In this document: piece by piece, positions 17,468 to 26,107 of the stretch
Numbering within the stretch: the first letter of the stretch is position 1
How the letters are laid out: every line of letters starts with the position of its first letter
NCBI GenBank assembly: GCA_045588345.1
Contig: JAZNDZ010000065.1
Location: 1-31,319 of the forward strand
Direction: 5' to 3'
Source of the DNA: HGM04593 sp045588345
GTDB taxonomy: Bacteria; Bacteroidota; Bacteroidia; Bacteroidales; Bacteroidaceae
Length of the DNA: 31,319 nucleotides
Notes under the pieces: model-generated
Told to the model about the DNA's origin: nothing
What the model saw: the letters and a program-made list of their open reading frames with translations, nothing else
Database searches by the model: none
Made by a program: the position numbers and the translations under genes

Positions 17468-18751
17468 TTACACAACCTCAAGAATCGCCCCGGGATAATA
17501 ATGTTGAAGAATTTCTTCATGAGAGAATCCCTTTTCTCCCATCATTGCAGCGCCAATCTGACACAACCCCACTCCATGCCCCCAACCGGCTCCTTTGATG
17601 ACAAAACGGGTTGAACCGTCACACTTCACTTCGTCCACGACAAAAGCCGAACTATAAAGATGCGATTCCGACAGCCAACGACGTATTTCAAGTTCCTTGC
17701 CCACAACAACAGAGCGTTTTGTTCCCATTACGCGAAGACGCACAATACGGCCCGATGCTGCACGTTCCACCGGTTGCAGCCCGACAATGGTCCCGAAATC
17801 AATTCCTGAGCGTTCATTCACCAATGCCGAAAGTTCATCTTGAGTATATTCAACACGCCAACGATAGAAATCATTCGTTTCGCGGTCATACCCGTTCAGT
17901 ATCTGCGACAGCACATCTCTATCATCAGTTGAACAAAAGGAAGCAGGCACGCTTTCTATCCACTCCCTTGCACCTTTTTCGGTAGTCAGATTGGGCAAGG
18001 GGAGATTCTCTTCAACATCCCTGAAAGCCTCAAGATAGGGATAATCCTCGTTTTCCCAACATGACGAAAAACGTTCAGTGACACCTCCGCAGCATTTGCT
18101 GAAACGCGCATCACACACCTTGCCGTCATACTTCAGCACCACATCGCGTGTTTCCATGACAGCCTTGGTTACATTAGGGTTCGCAGCACGTGTTACACCC
18201 TGATAACGCTGACAATGGTCATCAGCACAAAAATCAAAAAGTAAGTGGTCCTCACGCGCATACCAACGGATTATCTCATCCTGTGTCTCGTGTCCCAGCA
18301 CAGCATTCTGCACTCTTTCTTTCCTTTGCAGTTGTGCATAGAGCCAACTGCGTGAGATTATCGTGTGCGCCTTAAGGAACTCCAAAGACGAGGTCGCCGA
18401 CATTTCGCTTGAAATGACACTCACCAAATACTCCTCTACCGGCAAACGGTTTATGGCACGAACTTCACCGTCCTCAACGACAAACAGCAATTTCCCCGTA
18501 AACACCTGATTTTCTGCACGTTGCCAATGAAACCCCACACCAATGACCACATCGTGCAATACAAAAAGAGAATCTTTACTCCGTGGAACAAAACATATAG
18601 AATCATATCGCTTGCCATTAAGACAAAGCGCACCTTCCTTTAAAGCAACTTCATTACCTTCTTCAAGAAACGGCACCGATGAAGAAAAACCGCCGATTAA
18701 ATCGAACTTTATTTGCGGAGCCCGCAACACCCCTATATCGACACTTCTCAT
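17468..18751 (-). CDS. SpoIID/LytB-domain protein
   Basis: A 427-residue protein of the SpoIID/LytB family. Visible motifs are LPVEEYLVSVISSEMSATSS (about residue 98 onward), KAHTIISRSWLYAQLQ, and a C-terminal GWGHGVGLCQIGAAMM block followed by HYYPGAILEVV. In Bacillus, SpoIID is a lytic transglycosylase acting on denuded glycan and LytB enhances an amidase. Here the N terminus (MRSVDIGVLRAPQIKFDLIGG) has no signal peptide or membrane helix, so how it would reach peptidoglycan is unclear. It starts seven bases after the GT2/DUF4922 gene, and the pair is probably co-transcribed. Confidence 0.9.
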   Translation of the reverse strand: MRSVDIGVLRAPQIKFDLIGGFSSSVPFLEEGNEVALKEGALCLNGKRYDSICFVPRSKDSLFVLHDVVIGVGFHWQRAENQVFTGKLLFVVEDGEVRAINRLPVEEYLVSVISSEMSATSSLEFLKAHTIISRSWLYAQLQRKERVQNAVLGHETQDEIIRWYAREDHLLFDFCADDHCQRYQGVTRAANPNVTKAVMETRDVVLKYDGKVCDARFSKCCGGVTERFSSCWENEDYPYLEAFRDVEENLPLPNLTTEKGAREWIESVPASFCSTDDRDVLSQILNGYDRETNDFYRWRVEYTQDELSALVNERSGIDFGTIVGLQPVERAASGRIVRLRVMGTKRSVVVGKELEIRRWLSESHLYSSAFVVDEVKCDGSTRFVIKGAGWGHGVGLCQIGAAMMGEKGFSHEEILQHYYPGAILEVV

Positions 18752-18758
18752 TGGTTGC

Positions 18759-21158
18759 TTATGCTAAACGTGCGACGACATTTTCCACTTCACTCGGCGA
18801 CAGGGCCACCTCTTGCAACAGAGCCAAAGCCTCATCGGCAGCGAGGCCAAGGAAATCATCCTTTCGCGGTGTAATTACAAAGCCCGCCATATCTATTGCT
18901 CCCGGACTCACAAGACGTTGCCCTTCATCAGTTGCATAATAGGCTGCAGGACGATGCACGGCACGCGGGAACACCATTGTTACATACCCCTCATCTGGAT
19001 TATAACATGCAAAAACATTCATTCGCGGTTCAAGTTCACCTTCTTTTACAGGCAAAGCACCGGCAAGACGCTTCATCAGTTCAACAGAATATGAAACATT
19101 ACGCGCCACAATCATAAAAAGCGGTACAGCATAGGTTGTGATATTGTATATTGCCCCATTCTCATTCACACGCAAAGGTTCCATACCCTGCGATATCTTT
19201 TCGCGCCAATAACTGCCGAATAGAGGAACACAAGAAACGTCACCGGCCTGAAGATGCGCATGGTCGGGAGCAGAAGCCCCACACAAAGGACCATTATAGA
19301 ACAAAGCCATACCCTGCCATTCGCGGGAGAGGTGTAACATATCGGCATACATAGATGCCAAATTCTGTGGTTTATGTGCCTTCAACGGCAGTGTAAGGTG
19401 ATGCGGCAGTATAGGGAACGGGTTTACAAGAACCTCAAGCGAGCCCAACGCATTAAGGGAAAACTGTTCCCCCGGCCTGTTTTCGCCGCAAAGGAAACAT
19501 TTACGGGCAGCGACAGACTTTTCGTCAACCTTTGCAGCCGTAGAGAGCGAACGCGCCGGATTGTGCTGCAGCACGATTCCGTTGCCAAGGTCGCGCAGTT
19601 CGACACCGCCAAGCGCGGCATGACGCTCGGCTGCAACAGGCCATTGCCGCAGTTGCCTGTCAAAAAAATCATTCACCTCCTGCGCAGTTGGGATACCCGA
19701 AGACTCAACAAGTGCCATACGCGCCTCAAGTTCGGCAGTACGCAGAGAATCCTTGTAAAGGTTATGCGCATTCACTTTCTCATGCGAAAGTGCCGCATCG
19801 GAATTGCCGCCCCAACGACGGCAAAGGTAAAGCACATCATATATTCTGCCTATGCGGTAGCGGCGCGAAATTGCAAGCCCCACAGCATAATCCTCGCCAT
19901 AACTCACATTCGGGAAACCCACTTCACGAATGACAGGAGTGAAGAATGCGCGCGGTGCACCAAGACCATTTATTCTGAGCGCATTGTTGCGCCCGTTTTC
20001 CTCGGTCCACTCGCGGTGGTCTATTATGCCCGGCGGCAATGTATTCAGGTCAAAATCGCATATTCTGTATGTACCCACAAGCATTGCGCATTGCTGCTCG
20101 TAGAACCCATTTACAATCCGCTGCAAGGTATTACAGTCACTGTAAAGGTCGTCACTGTCCAACTGCACGGCAAAACGGCCACAATGCACGCAGTTTACAG
20201 CCAAATTCCAGCAGCCGCCTATTCCAAGGTCTGTGCGCTCAGGTACTATATGCACAACACGGTCATCGTTGAAAGAGTCAATTATTTCACCTGTACCATC
20301 GCTTGAATGGTTGTCCACAACAATTATATTGAACGGGAACGCAGTCTTCTGCTTGAGCACTGAACCTATTGCATCGGCAATAGTCGAGCGACGGTTCAAT
20401 ACAGGAATCACCACCGATGCCTCAACATCAAACTCGCCGGCAGAAAGGTCTATCGCGTCATACTTGCACGGAGGCAGCCAAGCCCCGACTGCCTTCAGAT
20501 GATGCGTGCACACTTTCTCCATTTCCACCTGCACTTCGCGCTGTGCCGGGTTCACATAATCGAACTGTTTCTCACCACTCTTGCGCATGTCACTCTCACA
20601 TTCAGTATAAAGGTATTCGCAACAATGATATATGCGCCCCAGACGGCTCATTGCAAGCCTCAACTGATAAAGCCCTGCATAGCGGTATTCATCGGGTTGC
20701 TCACGCAGATATTCCTTCAATGCACGTGTACTGAACAGCAACATTGAGCCGAAATCAAAATCGTTTCTCAAAGAACCTGCAAAGTAATCTATAGTTGGTG
20801 CTTCGGAAACAACACCATCACTATCCTTGTAATAATGCGAGTAGGCCATAGATGCATCCGCGGGCATATTTTCAAGAAGTTCCTCAAGTTTTCCAACATT
20901 TACTTCAACACCGTCCTTTCCTGAATACAGTACATAATCGGCAGTGGCACGTTCGGCCATATCAAGGAAAAGCGAGGTTGCCGTCAGCGATTCGGCATGC
21001 AGCACATTGACCTTGCCGGACAATGGCACAGTAAGCGCAGCGGCACTCCAAAGCCACACCTTTTCGACACAAGGATGAGCAATAAGATTCTCCAACGCCG
21101 GCAAGCAGAAATCCCCGTTCAAAAGAGGGAAAAAGAGTTCTAATGTATGTTTTTTCAT
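18759..21158 (-). CDS. GT-like / GT2 / DUF4922 (HIT-like) fusion protein
   Basis: A 799-residue cytosolic-looking protein with three parts. Residues 1-230 resemble a degenerate GT-A domain without a clear DXD. Residues about 245-470 are a GT2 domain with VVIPVLNRRSTI, VVDNHSSDGT, QLDSDDLY and a GED near 421. Residues about 500-799 are a DUF4922-type domain, with a CFLC pair at 554-557 and HAHLQAG near 633. The latter is an H-x-H-x-Q motif as in GalT/Ap4A-phosphorylase members of the HIT superfamily. A link between sugar transfer and nucleotide-sugar phosphorolysis or nucleotidyl transfer is suggested but unproven. It is divergent from rlmN and upstream of the SpoIID-domain gene. Confidence 0.88.
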   Translation of the reverse strand: MKKHTLELFFPLLNGDFCLPALENLIAHPCVEKVWLWSAAALTVPLSGKVNVLHAESLTATSLFLDMAERATADYVLYSGKDGVEVNVGKLEELLENMPADASMAYSHYYKDSDGVVSEAPTIDYFAGSLRNDFDFGSMLLFSTRALKEYLREQPDEYRYAGLYQLRLAMSRLGRIYHCCEYLYTECESDMRKSGEKQFDYVNPAQREVQVEMEKVCTHHLKAVGAWLPPCKYDAIDLSAGEFDVEASVVIPVLNRRSTIADAIGSVLKQKTAFPFNIIVVDNHSSDGTGEIIDSFNDDRVVHIVPERTDLGIGGCWNLAVNCVHCGRFAVQLDSDDLYSDCNTLQRIVNGFYEQQCAMLVGTYRICDFDLNTLPPGIIDHREWTEENGRNNALRINGLGAPRAFFTPVIREVGFPNVSYGEDYAVGLAISRRYRIGRIYDVLYLCRRWGGNSDAALSHEKVNAHNLYKDSLRTAELEARMALVESSGIPTAQEVNDFFDRQLRQWPVAAERHAALGGVELRDLGNGIVLQHNPARSLSTAAKVDEKSVAARKCFLCGENRPGEQFSLNALGSLEVLVNPFPILPHHLTLPLKAHKPQNLASMYADMLHLSREWQGMALFYNGPLCGASAPDHAHLQAGDVSCVPLFGSYWREKISQGMEPLRVNENGAIYNITTYAVPLFMIVARNVSYSVELMKRLAGALPVKEGELEPRMNVFACYNPDEGYVTMVFPRAVHRPAAYYATDEGQRLVSPGAIDMAGFVITPRKDDFLGLAADEALALLQEVALSPSEVENVVARLA

Positions 21159-21177
21159 AAAATCTTCAACTTTATCG

Positions 21178-21209
21178 CGAAGTTAGAGAAAAAGAGGTTA
21201 AAAAACAAC
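21178..21209 (-). promoter_or_regulatory. candidate promoter of the GT2/DUF4922-SpoIID operon
   Basis: On the minus strand TAACTTCG (21178-21185) is preceded at 20 bases by GTTG (21206-21209); each is one base from consensus and the spacing is right. Transcription would start just before the ATG at 21158. Confidence 0.5.
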
Positions 21210-21311
21210 ATATACACATTTTTTTGCCCCATGCTCCCAAACAAAAGAGACCGTTATTATAAATATATATTTTTATTTGTTAATAAGGGGCATAAATACC
21301 GCAATTTTCAT

Positions 21312-21319
21312 TATCTTCG
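21312..21319 (+). promoter_or_regulatory. candidate -7 box for the rlmN operon
   Basis: TATCTTCG, one base from TAnnTTTG, lies 47 bases before the rlmN ATG. No -33 element is seen at the right distance. Confidence 0.3.
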
Positions 21320-21366
21320 CAAAAGATTCGCGCAAACGCGAATATACCACTCATCAACATCACAGC

Positions 21367-22404
21367 ATGGAAAACAAGAAAAGGAAACTGTTGGGAATGA
21401 CACTTGGCGAACTCAAGGAGGCCGTAAAAGAGGTAGGCATGCCTGCATTCACAGCCAAGCAGATAGCCGACTGGGTCTACTGCAAACGGGTTCATTCAAT
21501 AGAGGACATGTCGAACATTTCTCTGAAAAACAGGGAGAGATTGAGCGGACTTTTCGAAGTGGGATTCAAGGCCCCGGCTGATGCGGCACGTTCGGTTGAC
21601 GGTACTGTAAAATACCTTTATGAGGTAGAAAACGGGCACTATGTAGAAGCCGTATATATCCCCGACGGGGAACGTGCGACCCTGTGTGTATCATCACAAG
21701 TGGGTTGCAAGATGAACTGCCTTTTCTGCATGACAGGCAAGCAGAAATACACTGCAAACCTCACCACAAATGAGATTCTTAACCAAATATTCGCATTGCC
21801 CGAATTCGACAGGCTCACCAACATCGTGTTCATGGGAATGGGAGAGCCATGCGACAACCTCGATAACCTTTTGCCAGCCATTGAAGTGCTCACAGGCGAT
21901 TATGGCCTTGCGTGGAGCCCCCACCGCATAACAGTATCTACCGTTGGAGTGCGAAAAGGACTCAAGCGGTTGCTGGATGCTGGCGACTTCCACATTGCCG
22001 TCAGCCTTCACCACCCGGTACCCGAGAAGCGTATGGAAATAATGCCGGCCGAAAAGGGATTCTCAATATTGGAAATGCTTGACATTCTCAAGGAATATGA
22101 CTTCAGCCACCAGCGCAGGCTCACATTCGAGTACATTGTGTTCAAGGGCATCAACGAGACATTGCCTCACGCAAGGAAACTACTCAAACTGCTCGAAGGC
22201 ATAGATTGCCGCATAAACCTCATACGTTACCATGCAATCCCCGGTGTTCCGCTTGAAGGAGTTGACGAGGAGGGCATGACCCAGTTACGCGATTTCCTTA
22301 CCAAGAACGGCCTTTTCACCACAATCAGGGCTTCGCGTGGCGAAGATATCTTTGCGGCATGCGGCATGCTATCGACGCTAAAACAAGACAGTAACAACAA
22401 ATAA
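21367..22404 (+). CDS. rlmN: dual-specificity RNA methyltransferase RlmN
   Basis: A 345-residue radical-SAM enzyme that methylates C2 of A2503 in 23S rRNA (and A37 in some tRNAs). The radical-SAM cluster motif is GCKMNCLFC with C114, C118 and C121. GMGEPCDNLDN and the SLHHPVPEKRMEIMP block are typical, and the C-terminal catalytic Cys is C332 in IFAACGMLS. ATG at 21367 gives the normal family length; in-frame starts upstream would extend it by 30 residues through AT-rich leader DNA. It heads a seven-gene plus-strand run; the next gene begins nine bases after its stop. Confidence 0.96.
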   Translation: MENKKRKLLGMTLGELKEAVKEVGMPAFTAKQIADWVYCKRVHSIEDMSNISLKNRERLSGLFEVGFKAPADAARSVDGTVKYLYEVENGHYVEAVYIPDGERATLCVSSQVGCKMNCLFCMTGKQKYTANLTTNEILNQIFALPEFDRLTNIVFMGMGEPCDNLDNLLPAIEVLTGDYGLAWSPHRITVSTVGVRKGLKRLLDAGDFHIAVSLHHPVPEKRMEIMPAEKGFSILEMLDILKEYDFSHQRRLTFEYIVFKGINETLPHARKLLKLLEGIDCRINLIRYHAIPGVPLEGVDEEGMTQLRDFLTKNGLFTTIRASRGEDIFAACGMLSTLKQDSNNK

Positions 22405-22413
22405 CATACAAAA

Positions 22414-23466
22414 ATGAAGAAGATTTTCCTTTTTGCACTCATAGCCCTGACATTGACAGGCTGTAACAACGTTGTAGAGACAGTCATGGGCACAAAGCGT
22501 TCATCAATAGGCAACCCCTACGAAGTCCTTGTGGTATGCGACCTCGAAATCTGGGAGTCACCTGCAGGCCGGGCACTTCTTTATGCTCTTGACACCGACA
22601 TTCCGGGATTGCCCCAATCGGAGCGTTCATTCAGAATCTCGCGCATAAACGAGAGCCAGTTCACAGGAGTGTCGCAGAACTTCCGCAACATCATATTCGT
22701 GGACATTGACGAGAGCCAATACACACAGCCGCAGTTCAAATACACACGCGATGTCTTTTCCCAGCCTCAGATATACATGAGGATACAGTCACCGGGATTA
22801 GATGAGTTCGAGAAGTTCGTCACCGACAACTCCCAGGTAATTGTAGACTTCTTGACAAACGTAGAAATGGAGAGAGAGATTGAGAAACTGCAGGATTTCT
22901 ACAACGAGAATGCACTGAAAGTTGTCAATGAGATGTTCGGTTGCGAATTGAGGATACCCTACCACCTCAGCGGCAACAAGAAAGGCGAGAACTTTGTATG
23001 GTTATCCGATTTCAACACTCCAAAGGCAGAGATTTTCAGTTTCGTTGTATACAGTTACCCCTACACATCACAGGATAACTTCACAAGGGAGAATTACATA
23101 CACACCCGCGACTCCGTCATGAAACTGCACCTCAAAGGAGCCAAACCGGGACAGTACATGTCAACCGTAGACTGGTCGGTCGACATAAAAGAGGGCCTCT
23201 ACCGCGACCGTTACATACAGGTTGCACGCGGTCTTTGGGAGATGGAGAACGACATCATGGGCGGCCCGTTCGTTTCACACTCGGTAGTCGATGAGGTAAA
23301 CAACAGGGTCATCGTGGCCGAAGCTTTCGTCTACGCGCCAAACAGAAAGAAAGGCTCTTTCATGCGCAAGCTCGAGGCCTCGCTATACACGCTGAGGCTC
23401 CCGGCCGACAAGTTGATTGAGAGCAGCAACAGACTCGAAGAATTCATCATTGAGGCAGATAAATAA
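22414..23466 (+). CDS. DUF4837 family lipoprotein
   Basis: A 350-residue predicted lipoprotein: MKKIFLFALIALTLTGC gives a lipobox with Cys at 17. The mature protein resembles DUF4837, a Bacteroidetes family of unknown function. Recognisable blocks are GNPYEVLVVCDLEIWESPAGRAL, RNIIFVDI, and a later MGGPFVSHSVVDEVN. No enzymatic motif was identified. In Bacteroidales this family is often found near rlmN and pdxA, as here, but the link between an envelope lipoprotein and these cytosolic enzymes is unknown. It is 14 bases before pdxA. Confidence 0.88.
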   Translation: MKKIFLFALIALTLTGCNNVVETVMGTKRSSIGNPYEVLVVCDLEIWESPAGRALLYALDTDIPGLPQSERSFRISRINESQFTGVSQNFRNIIFVDIDESQYTQPQFKYTRDVFSQPQIYMRIQSPGLDEFEKFVTDNSQVIVDFLTNVEMEREIEKLQDFYNENALKVVNEMFGCELRIPYHLSGNKKGENFVWLSDFNTPKAEIFSFVVYSYPYTSQDNFTRENYIHTRDSVMKLHLKGAKPGQYMSTVDWSVDIKEGLYRDRYIQVARGLWEMENDIMGGPFVSHSVVDEVNNRVIVAEAFVYAPNRKKGSFMRKLEASLYTLRLPADKLIESSNRLEEFIIEADK

Positions 23467-23480
23467 AAAAATATACAGAC

Positions 23481-24578
23481 ATGAGCGAAAAGAACAGAAT
23501 ACGTGTCGGCATTACACAAGGCGACATAAACGGCATCGGGTACGAAATAATATTCAAGACATTCGAGAATACCGAAATGTTTGAAATATGCACCCCGATA
23601 GTATACGGCTCGCCAAAGGTAGCAGCCTACCACCGTAAGGCATTGGAAATGGAGATACAATACAATGCCATAGATAGTGCCGACGAAGCCCAGAACGGCA
23701 AACTCAACATAATAAACTGCAACGACGACGAAGTGCATATTGAACTTGGCACAAATACCGCCGAGGCCGGCATTGCAGCGTTCGAGGCACTTGACAGAGC
23801 TGTCAAGGATTATCAGGAGGGCAAGATTGATGTCATTGTCACAGCACCGATAAACAAGAGTACAATACAGAGCGATGAGTTCAACTTCCCGGGACACACC
23901 GAGTTTCTTCAGGAGCGTTGCGGCGAGGGAGCAAAAGCCCTTATGATACTTTGCAGCGGTGATATGCGCGTAGCCGTAGCAACATCGCACATGGCACTTA
24001 AAGACATACCGGCAGCAATCACTCCCGAACTGCTCGAGGAAAAACTGACACTGCTCAACCAAAGCCTCATAGAAGACTTCAACATTGACGCACCAAAGAT
24101 TGCCGTACTCTCCTTGAACCCCCATTCAGGCGACAACGGTCTTCTTGGCAGCGAGGAAATTGAAGTTATATCACCTGCCATACGCAAGATGAACGACGGC
24201 GGAATCTTCTGCTACGGCCCCTTCGCAGCCGACGGTTTCATGGGCAGCGGCAAGTATGCATCATTCGATGCAATACTGGCAATGTATCACGACCAGGGTC
24301 TTACCCCGTTGAAGGCGCTTGCCATGAACGACGGTGTGAACTTCACAGCAGGCCTGCCAATCATACGTACATCGCCGGCCCATGGTGTCGCATACGACAT
24401 CGCCGGTAAGGGTGAGGCTGACGAAAATTCGTTCCGTCAGGCCATTTATGCGGCAATAGATATAATGCGCAACCGCAGATTCTATGAAAAAGCGCGCCGC
24501 AACCCACTGCGCAAGATGTACTTCGAGAAACGTGACGACAGCAACCGTCTCAACCTTCAGTTGCCCGACAACGAATAA
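23481..24578 (+). CDS. pdxA: 4-hydroxythreonine-4-phosphate dehydrogenase
   Basis: A 365-residue PdxA, the NAD-dependent enzyme that oxidises 4-phosphohydroxy-L-threonine; the product feeds PdxJ for pyridoxal phosphate synthesis. Family blocks are VGITQGDINGIGYEI at the N terminus, FPGHTEFL, LNPHSGDNG and AMYHDQGLTPLKAL. The His residues in the last three segments supply the metal site. RTSPAHGVAYDIAGKG follows near the C terminus. Length is slightly above the roughly 330 typical of E. coli, as in other Bacteroidetes. The nucleotidyltransferase gene starts six bases after the stop. Confidence 0.96.
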   Translation: MSEKNRIRVGITQGDINGIGYEIIFKTFENTEMFEICTPIVYGSPKVAAYHRKALEMEIQYNAIDSADEAQNGKLNIINCNDDEVHIELGTNTAEAGIAAFEALDRAVKDYQEGKIDVIVTAPINKSTIQSDEFNFPGHTEFLQERCGEGAKALMILCSGDMRVAVATSHMALKDIPAAITPELLEEKLTLLNQSLIEDFNIDAPKIAVLSLNPHSGDNGLLGSEEIEVISPAIRKMNDGGIFCYGPFAADGFMGSGKYASFDAILAMYHDQGLTPLKALAMNDGVNFTAGLPIIRTSPAHGVAYDIAGKGEADENSFRQAIYAAIDIMRNRRFYEKARRNPLRKMYFEKRDDSNRLNLQLPDNE

Positions 24579-24584
24579 CAACCG

Positions 24585-25283
24585 ATGAAATTTGCCATAA
24601 TTGCTGCCGGTGAAGGCTCACGTCTGGCAAGTGAGGGGATAAAGACACCCAAACCCTTGATACAACTGCAAGGCGTTCCCATAATAGAACGCCTTGTAAC
24701 CGTTTTTGCACGTCAAGGAGCCACGTCAATAAACATCATTGTCAACGAGGAACAGCCGCAGACACTTGCACACCTGAAAACATTGCAGTGCAGATACCCC
24801 ATTGAAATTGTTGTCAAGAACACACCCAGTTCAATGCACAGTCTGCATGCGCTGAGTCATCTGCTCCGTGGCGAAAAGTTCTGCCTCACCACAGTAGACA
24901 CACTGTTCCACGAAGAAGAGTTTGCAGCATACATAAAGGCTTTTGAGCAGAGCGACAGCGACGGTCTTATGGCAGTAACCGACTACATCGACGACGAGAA
25001 ACCCCTGTACGTAGACACCGACAAAGACCTTGGCATAACAGCATTCAGCGACAAGGCCGGTGCGGAATCCAAGTATATCTCGGGCGGCATATACGGGCTC
25101 ACCCCCAAGGCACTGGACATACTTGATACCTGTATGGAGCAGGGCATTGAACGCATGCGCAACTTCCAAAGACAACTCATAGCCAACGGAATGATACTGC
25201 AAGCGTACCCCTTCTCAAAGATTATAGACATTGACCACGCCAAGGATATTGCCAAGGCCGAAGAATTCCTTTCGCAACGATGA
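24585..25283 (+). CDS. sugar/alcohol-phosphate nucleotidyltransferase
   Basis: A 232-residue nucleotidyltransferase of the NTP_transferase family. The N terminus has the signature AAGEGSRLASEGIKTPKPL (GxGxR...KPL), then NTPSSMHSLHAL. TVDTLF supplies the metal-binding Asp in place of the usual GD, and SGGIYGL follows. It is shorter than RmlA-type enzymes and comparable to LicC-type and inositol-1-phosphate cytidylyltransferases. It probably makes an NDP-alcohol or NDP-sugar. Its neighbour encodes a CDP-alcohol phosphatidyltransferase, so CTP is the favoured donor, by inference. Its stop overlaps the next start by four bases. Confidence 0.87.
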   Translation: MKFAIIAAGEGSRLASEGIKTPKPLIQLQGVPIIERLVTVFARQGATSINIIVNEEQPQTLAHLKTLQCRYPIEIVVKNTPSSMHSLHALSHLLRGEKFCLTTVDTLFHEEEFAAYIKAFEQSDSDGLMAVTDYIDDEKPLYVDTDKDLGITAFSDKAGAESKYISGGIYGLTPKALDILDTCMEQGIERMRNFQRQLIANGMILQAYPFSKIIDIDHAKDIAKAEEFLSQR

Positions 25284-26107
25284 AGATAGCCGCCATTGCA
25301 CGTAATCCCATTCACTCACCAAACATGACAGCAAACGATACTGCCATTCTGGAGTGTACAGCACATGAACTGCGCAACAGGGGAATCGTGGTTACAATGG
25401 CAGACGAACAATCAATGCCACACGATGCCGATGCGATATTCCACATGTCGCGCAGCCACAACATACTGCAGCACCTCAAAGATGCTGAGAAAAGCGGAAT
25501 AATGGTAATAAACAGCCCCGAGGCTGTAGAGAACTGTTCACGTTCAAGGCTCATGCAATGTCTGGACGGCGCAGGCATTCCACAACCTCCATTCACACTT
25601 GTCAATAGTTGTGAGAACCTTGACCAGCACCAATACCCAGCATGGATAAAGCGTGCCGACGGCTGGAGCAGTCATTCAGATGACGTTTGCTTTGCTCCCG
25701 ATGCTGCTGCAGCAGCACAAGCAATAGAAGCAATGCACAACCGGGGCATAGCAGGCTGCATACATTGCAAACACATCGAAGGAGACATAATCAAGTTCTA
25801 TGGCATAGGAAACAGGTTTTTCCATTACAGTTACCCCGACCCGGAAAAAAGCAAGTTCGGGCTTGAGAAAATAAACGGCACCCCGCACCGTTACCCTTTC
25901 AGCATTGACCAGATGAAAGAAACCGTGTATATGGCAGCAGAAGCCATTGGACTTGAAATTTACGGCGGAGACTGCATCGTCGACAGCAAAGGCAACATTT
26001 TCATTATCGACCTGAATGACTTTCCCAGTTTTTCGGCCATACGCCCGGAAGCCGCAAAAGAGATTGCTGAATACATAATGGAAAAGATAAAACAAAACAG
26101 AATATGA
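25280..26107 (+). CDS. ATP-grasp domain protein
   Basis: A 275-residue protein with the features of a RimK-like ATP-grasp ligase or kinase. The N-terminal domain includes DADAIFHMSRSHN. A central NCSRSRLMQCL segment resembles the switch between domains, and PAWIKRADGWSSHSDDV is a likely ATP-lysine loop. The C-terminal GGDCIVDSKGNIFIIDLNDF ends in the metal-binding D-x-N motif (residues about 244-250). ATP-grasp enzymes join a carboxylate to an amine or thiol, or phosphorylate alcohols such as inositol; the substrate cannot be read here. It overlaps both neighbours by four bases, indicating strict co-expression. Confidence 0.82.
   Translation: MKIAAIARNPIHSPNMTANDTAILECTAHELRNRGIVVTMADEQSMPHDADAIFHMSRSHNILQHLKDAEKSGIMVINSPEAVENCSRSRLMQCLDGAGIPQPPFTLVNSCENLDQHQYPAWIKRADGWSSHSDDVCFAPDAAAAAQAIEAMHNRGIAGCIHCKHIEGDIIKFYGIGNRFFHYSYPDPEKSKFGLEKINGTPHRYPFSIDQMKETVYMAAEAIGLEIYGGDCIVDSKGNIFIIDLNDFPSFSAIRPEAAKEIAEYIMEKIKQNRI

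Noticed and set aside
19374..20306. 310-codon plus-strand reading frame
   Set aside because: Entirely antisense to the GT2/DUF4922 fusion gene; low-complexity basic composition with no motif.
23331..24125. 264-codon minus-strand reading frame
   Set aside because: Antisense to pdxA, which has all expected motifs; the Cys/Tyr-rich product is typical of a shadow frame.
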